Below are positions 56,117-64,000 of a stretch of DNA of 64,000 bases, in pieces. The DNA lies in the NCBI GenBank assembly GCA_024802545.1, contig CP103416.1, positions 2,046,001 to 2,110,000 on the forward strand, written 5' to 3'. Within the stretch, counting starts at the first letter, position 1. The number at the start of each line of letters is the position of its first letter. The translations under genes and the position numbers were made by a program. The notes under the pieces are model-generated. The model saw only the letters and a list, made by a program, of their open reading frames with translations. It searched no databases and was not told where the DNA came from. This DNA comes from SAR92 clade bacterium H455. GTDB lineage: Bacteria; Pseudomonadota; Gammaproteobacteria; Pseudomonadales; Porticoccaceae.

Positions 56117-57694
56117 ATGAACCATATAATCAATAGAGTAGTGATAGTCGGTGGCGGCACAGCTGGCTGGTTAAGCGCTGGTGTGATTGCTGCCGAGCAC
56201 TGCATTGGATCTAAAAATAGCGGTCCAGAGGACTCCTTCCAGCTAACCCTGGTTGAATCTCCAGACATTGCCACCATTGGTGTCGGCGAAGGCACCTGGC
56301 CTTCCATGCGCAGCACCCTGCAAAAAATGGGTATTTCAGAAACCGACTTTTTCCGTGAGTGCAGCGCAAGCTTTAAGCAAGGTACTTTATTTACAGGCTG
56401 GCGCACTGGCGCAGATGATATCTATACACACCCCTTCACCGCACCTCAGAGCTACACCGAGGTTAACTTGGCACCCCACTGGCAGACCGCGCGAGAGCAG
56501 ATAAACTTTGCTCAGGCAGTGTCCCCGCAGAGCGCCCTGTTTGCGGACAAGCTAGCCCCGAAAAAAATTTCCACGCCGGAATATGCCTTTAACGTAAACT
56601 ACGGTTATCATCTGGATGCGGCAAAATTTGCCGAATTCCTGCGCAAGCACTGTGTCGAAAAACTCGGTGTCACCCATATTAAAGCCAATGTTATCGGCAT
56701 CAACTCTGCGGAAAATGGCGATATAGCCTCCATAGCCACAGACAGCCACGGCAATATTGAAGGGGACCTATTTATCGACTGCAGCGGTTCAAGAGCCCTG
56801 CTGTTGGGGGAACACTTCGGCATTCCAGTTTGCAGTAAGAGTGATATCCTCTTCAATAACACTGCTCTGGCAGCGCAAATCCCCTATACCAATGAAAACG
56901 ACCCAATCGAATCCTGCACTCTGTCCACAGCCCAATCCGCCGGTTGGATCTGGGAAATTGGCTTGCCCTCAAGGCGCGGCATAGGCCATGTGTACTCCAG
57001 TGACCACAATACTGAGGAACGCGCCAGTGAAGAGCTGCTGAGCTATATAGCCAGCACCGTTAGCCAGCAGGCTGCAGCCGCGGCAACACTGCGCAAGGTG
57101 CAGTTTAGCCCCGGTCATAGGGCCAAATTTTGGCACAAGAACTGTGTTGCCATTGGCATGTCTGCTGGATTTATCGAGCCGCTAGAAGCCTCAGCTCTGG
57201 TACTGGTAGAACTCTCGGCGGCGATGATCGCTGAGCAGCTCCCGGCCAATCGCGGGGTTATGGATCTGGTTGCCAAACGCTTTAACGACAAGTTTTTATA
57301 TCGCTGGGATCGCATCATTGAGTTTCTCAAGCTGCACTATGTTCTCAGCCAGCGCAGAGACACTAAGTACTGGCGCGATAACTGCGAAGCCTCTAGCATA
57401 CCAGAGCAGCTAGCCGATTTACTCGCCCTCTGGCGCCACCAAAGCCCCTGGCATCGCGACAATAACAATGTCGACGATATGTTTCCCTCGGCAAGCTTTC
57501 AGTATGTTCTCTACGGCATGGATTTTGAAACTATGCCAAGTCAGACGCAGCGTCGCTCAGAGAAGGCCGAGGGGCTGCGAGCCGGCCATCTGTTTCAGGA
57601 AAATATGGCCCGCACTCAGCAGCTGCAAGCTTCGCTGCCAAGCAATCGCGACTTGATCAACAAAATTTACACCTTCGGATTTCAAAAAATATAA
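56117..57694 (+). CDS. Flavin-dependent tryptophan-halogenase-family protein (first)
   Basis: The product is 525 residues. The FAD motif is VGGGTAGW (11-18). GVGEGTWPSMRSTL leads to Lys87 in SFKQGTLFTGW, which fits the catalytic Lys79 of PrnA. The WxWxIP signature is altered to GWIWEIGLP (Trp277, Trp279, Ile281). IEPLEAS holds Glu357, matching the catalytic Glu; the following Ser is Ala. The substrate is unlikely to be free tryptophan. It is first of a four-gene run with SapC, a cupin-like protein and a second halogenase. Confidence 0.88.
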   Translation: MNHIINRVVIVGGGTAGWLSAGVIAAEHCIGSKNSGPEDSFQLTLVESPDIATIGVGEGTWPSMRSTLQKMGISETDFFRECSASFKQGTLFTGWRTGADDIYTHPFTAPQSYTEVNLAPHWQTAREQINFAQAVSPQSALFADKLAPKKISTPEYAFNVNYGYHLDAAKFAEFLRKHCVEKLGVTHIKANVIGINSAENGDIASIATDSHGNIEGDLFIDCSGSRALLLGEHFGIPVCSKSDILFNNTALAAQIPYTNENDPIESCTLSTAQSAGWIWEIGLPSRRGIGHVYSSDHNTEERASEELLSYIASTVSQQAAAAATLRKVQFSPGHRAKFWHKNCVAIGMSAGFIEPLEASALVLVELSAAMIAEQLPANRGVMDLVAKRFNDKFLYRWDRIIEFLKLHYVLSQRRDTKYWRDNCEASSIPEQLADLLALWRHQSPWHRDNNNVDDMFPSASFQYVLYGMDFETMPSQTQRRSEKAEGLRAGHLFQENMARTQQLQASLPSNRDLINKIYTFGFQKI

Positions 57695-57774
57695 CTACTG
57701 AGGCCCTGAACCTCTTAAATTTTTAACCTCTCGACCTCTCAACCTCAGGGCAACAGAACTATGCTGGAGCAAGC

Positions 57775-58518
57775 ATGAGCAACTACAACATACTCAACAA
57801 CGATGTTCACAAAGACCTTCGCGTGAACACCGGCAGAAGCGCGCAGTTGGGCGACAACATCATGTACAGCATGACCTTTCCCATGGAATTTAGAGATATC
57901 CAGTCATGCTACCCAATCTTCTTTTGCAAAGATCCGGAATCTGGACAGCTCTATCCTGCCGCCCTGTTCGGCTTTGAACAGGATCAAAACCTGTTTCTTA
58001 GCGACAGCGGATGGGATGCTAGCTACATACCCATGATGATTCGTCGCCACCCCTTTCTGATCGGTTTTCAAGCAGACCCCGACGGCCCTGAAGGTGCCAC
58101 CAAGCCGGTAGTGTCGATTGACTCTGACAGCCCACGTTTGATTGCGGCGAACGGCGAAGATAGCCAAGAAGGCGAAGCACTGTTTAAACAGGATGGCACG
58201 CCAAGTGATTTTTTACAGACCAGCATAGGCACACTAGAATCCATTCATCGCGGTCTAGAACACAATAAAGGCTTTATAGCAGCACTGCTTGAACATGAGT
58301 TGCTCGAGTCCTTTAGCCTGGAGATAACCCTCAACGATGGTTCAAATAACCAGCTGATGGGCTTCTACACCATCGCTGAAGAAAAACTCCAGTCATTGGA
58401 CGGCGAGACACTAGCCAAATTTAATGCTCAGGGTTACCTGCAATCTATCTATATGGCGATTGCCTCTTTCGCTCGTCTGCGCCCAATGATCGACAAGAAA
58501 AATGCTCAACTCGGATAG
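57775..58518 (+). CDS. SapC-family protein
   Basis: The product is 247 residues with GGAGC upstream of the ATG. The family signature is YPIFFCKDPESGQLYPAALFGFEQDQNLFL...DASYIPMMIRRHPFLIGF, followed by LFKQDGTPSDFL and LESFSLEITLNDGSNNQLMGFYTIAEEKLQSL. SapC was named from Campobacter-type S-layer loci, but in proteobacteria it is mostly found beside TonB receptors and halogenases with no known biochemical role. It lies 80 bases after the first halogenase. Confidence 0.88.
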   Translation: MSNYNILNNDVHKDLRVNTGRSAQLGDNIMYSMTFPMEFRDIQSCYPIFFCKDPESGQLYPAALFGFEQDQNLFLSDSGWDASYIPMMIRRHPFLIGFQADPDGPEGATKPVVSIDSDSPRLIAANGEDSQEGEALFKQDGTPSDFLQTSIGTLESIHRGLEHNKGFIAALLEHELLESFSLEITLNDGSNNQLMGFYTIAEEKLQSLDGETLAKFNAQGYLQSIYMAIASFARLRPMIDKKNAQLG

Positions 58519-58571
58519 CTTTTTGCTAGCTCGGTCAGCGGCATTCACCCTTGTCTTTGAGGTGAATAACT

Positions 58572-59585
58572 GTGCTTGAGATTAAAACTTCGGTCAAAAC
58601 CATTGACGGCTGCCGGGCCGATTCGATTCCCGATGAGGTTTTACACTCATCCCAGCCTCTAGTGCTGCGCGGTCTTATTGCCGACTGGCCCCTGGTCGCA
58701 GCGGGACAGCGCTCCCAGACAGAGGCGTCGGACTATTTGCTATCTTTTGACAGCGGCAAACCCCTGACCGCTATGGTCGGTGACCCAGCGATAAAAGGGC
58801 ATATTTTTTACAATAGTGACCTCAGCGGTTTCAACTTTGACTATCAGCGTCTGCACCTCGCCAATGTTCTAGAGCAGCTGGTCACACACCGGGATAGCAG
58901 CGCCCCGCCAACTCTCTACGTAGGGTCTACCAATGTGGATAATTGGCTGCCTGGATTTCGTCAGCACAATGACCTCGAGCTGCCCGACCAGAGCGCCATT
59001 GCCAGCGTTTGGATCGGCAACCGCAGCCGTATATCTGCGCACTACGATTTCCCGACAAATATTGCCTGCTGCGCTGTTGGACGACGATGTTTTACGTTGT
59101 TTCCACCAAACCAACTCGACAATCTCTATGTTGGGCCTATAGATTTAACACCCGCAGGGCAGCCCATTAGTCTAGTCGACTTCAGCGATCCCGATTACCG
59201 GCGCTTTCCCAAATTTCGCCAGGCCCTAGAGTCGGCACAGGTGGTTGAACTGGAACCCGGCGACGCCATCTTGATACCCAGCATGTGGTGGCACCATGTA
59301 GAAGCCCTTGAACCTCTCAATGTATTGGTTAATTACTGGTGGCGCGACACGCCCAGCTATCTCGGCGGCCCGCTGAATGTTCTGCAGCATGGAATTCTTG
59401 GCTTGCGCGACCTACCACCAGAGCAGCGTCAAGTGTGGAAACAACTATTTGACCACTATGTATTCAATCCCGACCCAGAGCATGTAGCGCATATTCCCGA
59501 GCAGGCCCGCGGTGTGCTCAACCCAATTGACGAGGCCACAGCAAAAAAGATTCGCACCATGTTGGCGCAAAAACTCAGTCGCTAA
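58572..59585 (+). CDS. Cupin-like/JmjC-type oxygenase (Cupin_8)
   Basis: The product is 337 residues from a GTG start with GAGGTG upstream. It shows RISAHYDFPTNIACCAVGRRCFTLFPPNQLDNLYVGPIDLTPAGQP and VVELEPGDAILIPSMWWHHVEALEPLNVLVNYWW. His-x-Asp (HYD) and the later His (WWHHVE) are the expected Fe(II) ligands of the 2-oxoglutarate oxygenases. It may hydroxylate a protein or small substrate. It is in the same operon as SapC, 53 bases away. Confidence 0.88.
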   Translation: MLEIKTSVKTIDGCRADSIPDEVLHSSQPLVLRGLIADWPLVAAGQRSQTEASDYLLSFDSGKPLTAMVGDPAIKGHIFYNSDLSGFNFDYQRLHLANVLEQLVTHRDSSAPPTLYVGSTNVDNWLPGFRQHNDLELPDQSAIASVWIGNRSRISAHYDFPTNIACCAVGRRCFTLFPPNQLDNLYVGPIDLTPAGQPISLVDFSDPDYRRFPKFRQALESAQVVELEPGDAILIPSMWWHHVEALEPLNVLVNYWWRDTPSYLGGPLNVLQHGILGLRDLPPEQRQVWKQLFDHYVFNPDPEHVAHIPEQARGVLNPIDEATAKKIRTMLAQKLSR

Positions 59586-59608
59586 AATAGATTATTGGAG
59601 AACCCGGA

Positions 59609-61099
59609 ATGACCGTTAAGAATGTTACCAAGGTAGTGGTTGTCGGCGGCGGTACCGCAGGTTGGATGGCTGCGGCCTCACTGAGCAAGCTAATTGGACC
59701 TAATATACAAGTCTGCGTAGTGGAGTCTGACGAAATCGGCACTGTGGGTGTTGGCGAAGCGACCATTCCCACCATGATGACTCTTCATCAACTACTTAAA
59801 ATTGATGAACAGGAGTTTATGGCGGCAGTCCAGGGCACCTTCAAGTTGGGGATTAATTTTGAGAACTGGAATAAGCTTGGCGACAGCTATATGCACGCTT
59901 TTGGCCGCACTGGCCAGGACTGCTGGGCAGGCGGTTTCCAGCACTTTTGGAGTAGAGGCAAGCAGTTAGACCTAAGCGAAGACTACGGCCGTTACAGCGC
60001 CTCCTACGTGGCGGCTAAGGCGGGGAAATTCGCTGCATTGCCAGACCAGAGCCTGAGCTATGCCTTTCATATGAATGCCACCCTCTATGCCAAGTTTCTG
60101 CGCAAGATGGCCGAACAACATGGCTGCGAACGGATTGAAGGTAAGATTACCCAGGTGGACACCGATAACGACAATGGTTATATCCGCAGTGTTACGCTTG
60201 AGTCGGGACGCACCGTCGAAGGCGATCTATTTGTCGACTGCAGTGGCTTCCGCGGTCTTTTGATCGATGAGACTCTGCACACCGAATATGAAGACTGGTC
60301 CAACTGGCTGCCCTGCGACAGTGCCGTGGCCGTGCAGACTGAATCAGTGGGTGAACCTATCCCCTATACCAGAGCCACGGCCCGTGATGCCGGTTGGCAG
60401 TGGCGTATCCCGCTGCAATCAAGAGTCGGCAATGGCATGGTGTTTTGCAGCAAGTTCCTCTCGGACGATGACGCCATTGAAACCCTGCTAAGTAATGTAG
60501 AGGGCGAGCCCCTCACCAAACCGCGAATTATCAAATTCCGTACTGGCCAGCGCAAACAACATTGGAACAAAAACTGCATTGCCCTGGGTCTTGCCAGCGG
60601 CTTTGTTGAGCCTCTGGAATCCACCAGCATTCATCTGATTCAGCGGGGCATTATTCGCCTGTTGCAGATGTTCCCCCACGAAGGTGTACGCCAGCCAGAT
60701 GTGGTGGAGTTCAATCGTCAGATGAGCGATGAGTTTGTCTTTGTGCGAGACTTTATTGTTATGCACTACCATCTCACCGAACGCGACGACACGCCATTCT
60801 GGCGTCACTGTCAGTCGATGCCGATTCCAGAGGGGCTGCGTCATCGCCTAGATTTGTTTAAGCAGACTGGGCGGGTGTTTCAGGAAGCTGGGGATGTGTT
60901 TGCCGAAAACAACTGGGTACAGGTTATGCTGGGTCAGGGACTGGTACCAGAACAGTACCATCCGATTGTCGACAGCATGAGTGACCTTGAGCTCGGCCGG
61001 TTTCTCAAGGGACTCAGCGCCAATGTTGACCATCTGGTTAGCCAGCTGCCCAGCCATCAGAGCTTTATTTCAAAGTACTGCCCTGCCGAGTCGGCATAG
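59609..61099 (+). CDS. Flavin-dependent tryptophan-halogenase-family protein (second)
   Basis: The product is 496 residues with a GGAGA RBS. FAD motif VGGGTAGW (12-19), GVGEATIPT (47-55), Lys79 in TFKLGINFENW (same number as PrnA Lys79), WQWRIP (263-268) and FVEPLESTSI with Glu337-Ser338 are all present, so the halogenase machinery looks intact. It is closer to canonical halogenases than the first one. It uses reduced FAD from a separate reductase, not seen nearby. The operon ends at a bidirectional terminator. Confidence 0.92.
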   Translation: MTVKNVTKVVVVGGGTAGWMAAASLSKLIGPNIQVCVVESDEIGTVGVGEATIPTMMTLHQLLKIDEQEFMAAVQGTFKLGINFENWNKLGDSYMHAFGRTGQDCWAGGFQHFWSRGKQLDLSEDYGRYSASYVAAKAGKFAALPDQSLSYAFHMNATLYAKFLRKMAEQHGCERIEGKITQVDTDNDNGYIRSVTLESGRTVEGDLFVDCSGFRGLLIDETLHTEYEDWSNWLPCDSAVAVQTESVGEPIPYTRATARDAGWQWRIPLQSRVGNGMVFCSKFLSDDDAIETLLSNVEGEPLTKPRIIKFRTGQRKQHWNKNCIALGLASGFVEPLESTSIHLIQRGIIRLLQMFPHEGVRQPDVVEFNRQMSDEFVFVRDFIVMHYHLTERDDTPFWRHCQSMPIPEGLRHRLDLFKQTGRVFQEAGDVFAENNWVQVMLGQGLVPEQYHPIVDSMSDLELGRFLKGLSANVDHLVSQLPSHQSFISKYCPAESA

Positions 61100-61166
61100 G
61101 TTATTCTGCCACACTGTTCGACTCTGCGACTCACTACCAACAGCCCTGCTTTAAAAGCAGCAGACG

Positions 61167-61201
61167 AAAAAAAACCGCACTGTAACCAGTGCGGTTTTTT
61201 T
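61167..61201. terminator. Bidirectional terminator
   Basis: CCGCACTG-TAAC-CAGTGCGG (61175-61194) has runs of A before and T after it. It stops the halogenase operon on the plus strand and the 817-residue lipoprotein gene on the minus strand. Confidence 0.92.
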
Positions 61202-61224
61202 GTACTGCTCAAACTAACTGATTG

Positions 61225-63170
61225 CTACTTAGTAAAATCATATGACCAGAAGACACCGTCACCAGCTTCAACCACAACAGATAAGAAACCACTTTCAATC
61301 GTCATCACTGTGTAGGTAATCGACTCAGGAGCGGCAGAAGGAGACGCGAGCTCAAGGTCGTTGACCACTTTGGCCAGGCCCAGATGTGCGCCCTGACCAG
61401 TTAAGGTAACAGTGCTAGCATCTTCATCATAAACGAATGATGCAGCAATGCTGCCGTCATGTGGTGCAACAGGCGCAGCACAACCATCGGTTGCAGCACC
61501 CTGCCAAGCTTCAACCCAAGTGGTATCACCCATTTGATTCGCAAATGTGCCACCGGCACCAAATACAAAGACATCATCAAACAGACAAGGGCGAGCTGCA
61601 AGATCATCGGCATTGCTGCGACTAAGAGCAAACCAGCCTCTGTCCCCAGCAGTTGGACCTACGCCAGCACCATCAAGCACCCAGCTACCCTCAAGTATGG
61701 AAGGTGCAGCAACGGCAGTATCGGAATCTTTAACCAGGTCATAGGACCAGAAGACGCCGTCGCCCGCTTCAACCACGACAGATAAGAAGTCACCATCGAA
61801 GGTCGATACTGTGTAAGTCACAGACGCAGGAGCAGCCGCAGATGAAGCCAACTCAGAACCAGCGACCACTTTGGCCAGACCCAAATGAGCGCCCTGACCG
61901 TTTAAGGTAAGAGTGCCAGCATCTTCATCGTAAACAAAGGATGCAGCAATGCTGCCATCATGTGGCGCAACAGGAGTAGCACAGCCATCGGCTGCAGCAC
62001 CCTGCCAACCTTCGACCCAAGTGGCATCGCCCATTTGGTTGGCGAATGTGCCATCGGCGCCAAATACAAAGCCATCATCAAACAGACAAGGACGAGCTGC
62101 AAGATCATCGGCATTGCTGCGATTAAGAGCAAACCAGCCTCTGTCACCAGCAGTTGGACCTACGCCAGCACCATCAAGCCTCCAAGTACCTGCAAGCGGA
62201 GAAGGTTGATCTTTGACCAGATCGTAGGACCAGAAGACGCCGTCGCCCGCTTCAACCACAACAGATAAGAAGTCACCATCGAAGGTCAATACTGTGTAAG
62301 TCACAGACGCAGGAGCAGCCGCAGATGAAGCCAACTCAGAACCAGCGACCACTTTGGCCAGACCAAGATGTGCGCCCTGACCGGTTAAGGTAAGAGTGCC
62401 AGCGTCTTCATCGTAAACAAACGATGCAGTAATGCTGCCATCATGTGGCGCAACAGGGGTAGCACAGCCATCGGCTGCAGCACCCTGCCAACCTTCAACC
62501 CAAGTGGCATCGCCCATTTGGTTGGCAAATGTGCCACCGGCACCAAATACGAAGCCATCATCAAACAGACAAGGACGTGCCGCAAGGTCATCGGCACTGC
62601 TACGGCTAAGGGAAAACCAGCCTCTGTCGCCAGCAGTTGGACCTACGCCAGCACCATCAAGCCTCCAAGTACCTGCAAACGGAGAAGGTTGCTCTTTAAC
62701 CAGATCATAGGACCAGAAGACGCCGTCGCCCGCTTCAACCACAACAGATAAGAATTCGCCATCGAAAGTTAATACTGTGTAAGTAACAGACTCAGGAGCT
62801 TCATTCGATGAACCCAACTCAGAGCCAGAGACCACTTTGGCCAGACCAAGATGTGCGCCCTGACCGTTTAAGGTAAGCGTACTAGCGTCTTCATCATAAA
62901 CATAAGCTGCTGCAATACTGCCATCGTGTGGCGCAACAGGAGTAGCACAACCATCGGCTGCAGCACCCTGCCAACCTTCGACCCAAGTGTCATCGCCCAT
63001 TTGGTTGGCAAATGTGCCATCGGCACCAAATACAAAGGCATCATCAAACAGACAAGGACGTGCGGCAAGATCATCGGCATTGCTACGACTAAGAGCAAAC
63101 CAGCCTCTGTCGCCAGCGGTTGGACCTACGCCAGCGCCTTCAAGCTTCCACGTACCAACTAGGGTAATAG
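61225..63170 (-). repeat. Four tandem ~483-bp DNA repeats
   Basis: The segment CCTCTGTC-CCAGCAGTTGGACC recurs near 61640, 62138, 62621 and 63104, giving a period of 483 bases for three copies and a little more for the last. The copies are highly similar in DNA and encode the lipoprotein modules. The protein-coding frame is maintained in all. Confidence 0.88.
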
Positions 63171-63678
63171 GCTCTGGTTCTACACAACCCTCCATACAGT
63201 ATTCAACAGCACTCTCATCGGTGGTTGCACTACCTACGACACCCTCGACGCCACTGATATCGGTATAGGAAATAGTAAAGTCAACCATGCCGTCCATATC
63301 CAGCTCAGTCATCTCACGAGTAGCAGTCCAGTCGCCAATTTTACCGGAAACATCTGCGGCAAAACCACCGATGGTAACCTCAGGCTGCATAAGCCCTTCG
63401 CTAGCTTCAAAGGATACTGTAATGGAATCACCCAACTTGGCGGTTCCGTCTGCAGAACCGTTTCTGGTCTTCGACTGCTTGATCGAAACATTTAACAGCG
63501 TTGGTGCTATGCCGTCAGAGCCTGGTTCAGTAAGGCTATTCTCAGTAACGGCATTTCCACCACCACCACAGGCTGAAAGTATTAAAGAAAGAGACAGCGC
63601 GAAGATCGCACCGAAATGATTTGATTGTCGCAATCCACTAATCCGACTGAGACTGCTTAAAAGCGATCGATATTGCAT
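61225..63678 (-). CDS. Modular surface lipoprotein with four 161-residue repeats
   Basis: The product is 817 residues. Lipobox SLILSAC (Cys37) is followed by GGGGN. An Ig-like domain (about 55-165) is shared with the 1867-residue lipoprotein (pattern VTIGG...GDWTATREMT...ISYTDISG). Four copies of a module follow: LDGAGVGPTAGDRGWF...DDLAARPCLFDDGFVFG...GWQGAAADGCATPVAPHDGS...GQGAHLGLAKVV...VVVEAGDGVFWSYDLVK. Two conserved Cys per module could form a disulfide. I associate similar modules with surface proteins of Bacteroidota glycan loci. No catalytic residues are evident. An RBS GGGGGAAG precedes the ATG. Confidence 0.82.
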   Translation of the reverse strand: MQYRSLLSSLSRISGLRQSNHFGAIFALSLSLILSACGGGGNAVTENSLTEPGSDGIAPTLLNVSIKQSKTRNGSADGTAKLGDSITVSFEASEGLMQPEVTIGGFAADVSGKIGDWTATREMTELDMDGMVDFTISYTDISGVEGVVGSATTDESAVEYCMEGCVEPEPITLVGTWKLEGAGVGPTAGDRGWFALSRSNADDLAARPCLFDDAFVFGADGTFANQMGDDTWVEGWQGAAADGCATPVAPHDGSIAAAYVYDEDASTLTLNGQGAHLGLAKVVSGSELGSSNEAPESVTYTVLTFDGEFLSVVVEAGDGVFWSYDLVKEQPSPFAGTWRLDGAGVGPTAGDRGWFSLSRSSADDLAARPCLFDDGFVFGAGGTFANQMGDATWVEGWQGAAADGCATPVAPHDGSITASFVYDEDAGTLTLTGQGAHLGLAKVVAGSELASSAAAPASVTYTVLTFDGDFLSVVVEAGDGVFWSYDLVKDQPSPLAGTWRLDGAGVGPTAGDRGWFALNRSNADDLAARPCLFDDGFVFGADGTFANQMGDATWVEGWQGAAADGCATPVAPHDGSIAASFVYDEDAGTLTLNGQGAHLGLAKVVAGSELASSAAAPASVTYTVSTFDGDFLSVVVEAGDGVFWSYDLVKDSDTAVAAPSILEGSWVLDGAGVGPTAGDRGWFALSRSNADDLAARPCLFDDVFVFGAGGTFANQMGDTTWVEAWQGAATDGCAAPVAPHDGSIAASFVYDEDASTVTLTGQGAHLGLAKVVNDLELASPSAAPESITYTVMTIESGFLSVVVEAGDGVFWSYDFTK

Positions 63679-64000
63679 ACTTCCCCCTGAATGACTTCTT
63701 TTTATAATTCTTGGAACCTGACACGGCTACTACAGAATTTCGAAATCTAATTCTCTGCGCCCTGCCCTTCAAGCTCCAGCTTTAAACGGCGAAGGGGGAT
63801 TTTTATGCGGTGAAGTGGCGGATGTTTCACGAGATCTGAACTATTGAGGGTTTATCCTATAATCGTGAGAAAATATAAGGAGACGCTGGAAGCTTTTACG
63901 GCAAATATTAATCGGATTTATTGGCCCCGCGGCACTGAGGAGAGTCTGGCGCTTGCCCTTGGCTCCCAGCCCATTCTGCGCCACTGAAGGTATGTAGGGC
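63679..64000. other. Right-end intergenic region with a doubtful small ORF
   Basis: The stretch upstream of the lipoprotein gene should contain its promoter. A GTG-initiated 40-codon frame (63865-63987, VRKYKETLEAFTANINRIYW...) is open on the plus strand but has no convincing RBS and no recognised family. It could be a relic. Nothing else is supported before the window ends. Confidence 0.3.

Noticed and set aside
61437-63268. Repeated plus- and minus-strand frames inside the 817-residue lipoprotein gene.
   Set aside because: They are shadows of the 483-bp repeats in alternative frames with low-complexity composition.

Overview
The window looks like a chromosomal segment of a marine gammaproteobacterium, most likely in or near the Cellvibrionales/SAR92-Porticoccaceae part of Pseudomonadales. 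This rests on a Na+-pumping NADH dehydrogenase (nqrA-F) with apbE, nqrM and sthA, and on a housekeeping block (sthA-nqr-gap-mfd-csiV ... nagZ-LOG-lexA ... topA) whose order, as I remember it, matches Pseudomonas aeruginosa PA2991-PA3011. A TonB-receptor/tryptophan-halogenase/SapC polysaccharide-type locus fits the same group. The taxon is an inference; there is no rRNA in the window.

Region 1 (1-6.3 kb) is accessory DNA. A truncated AAA/DUF4143 ATPase lies at the left edge. It is followed by a short run of integron gene cassettes, all on the minus strand and without a visible integrase. The cassettes carry an alpha/alpha-toroid protein, a DUF5343 + HEPN (RNxxxH) gene pair, and a PLD-like protein. 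Two clear attC sites and two partial or degenerate ones mark the boundaries. A complete IS3-family element (5006-6202, 4-bp target duplication ATCT) sits just outside, inside a dispersed inverted-repeat sequence.

Region 2 (6.3-37.8 kb) is core genome. It holds the sthA-nqrM-apbE-nqrFEDCBA respiratory block, gap, mfd, csiV, a Blc-type lipocalin, an unknown membrane protein, an MscS channel, nagZ, a LOG-family protein and lexA with an SOS box. It continues with a [2Fe-2S] protein, DUF6586-type, topA, a universal stress protein, slt, tatD, MOSC and HD-domain genes. No sulA follows lexA.

Region 3 (38-64 kb) looks like a glycan-uptake locus. It has a secreted GH3 exo-glucanase, a LytS/LytTR two-component pair, a small methyltransferase and two TonB-dependent receptors. 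A 1867-residue surface lipoprotein carries five near-identical ~137-residue modules plus other carbohydrate-binding-like domains. An operon encodes two flavin-dependent halogenases with SapC and a cupin/JmjC-like protein. An 817-residue lipoprotein carries four copies of a 161-residue module. The two lipoproteins share an N-terminal Ig-like domain and no SusD is present, so they are the best candidates for the glycan-capture partners of the receptors.

No tRNA, rRNA or CRISPR array was seen. The most interesting items are the cassette-borne DUF5343-HEPN pair and the repeat-built lipoprotein/TonB/halogenase locus.
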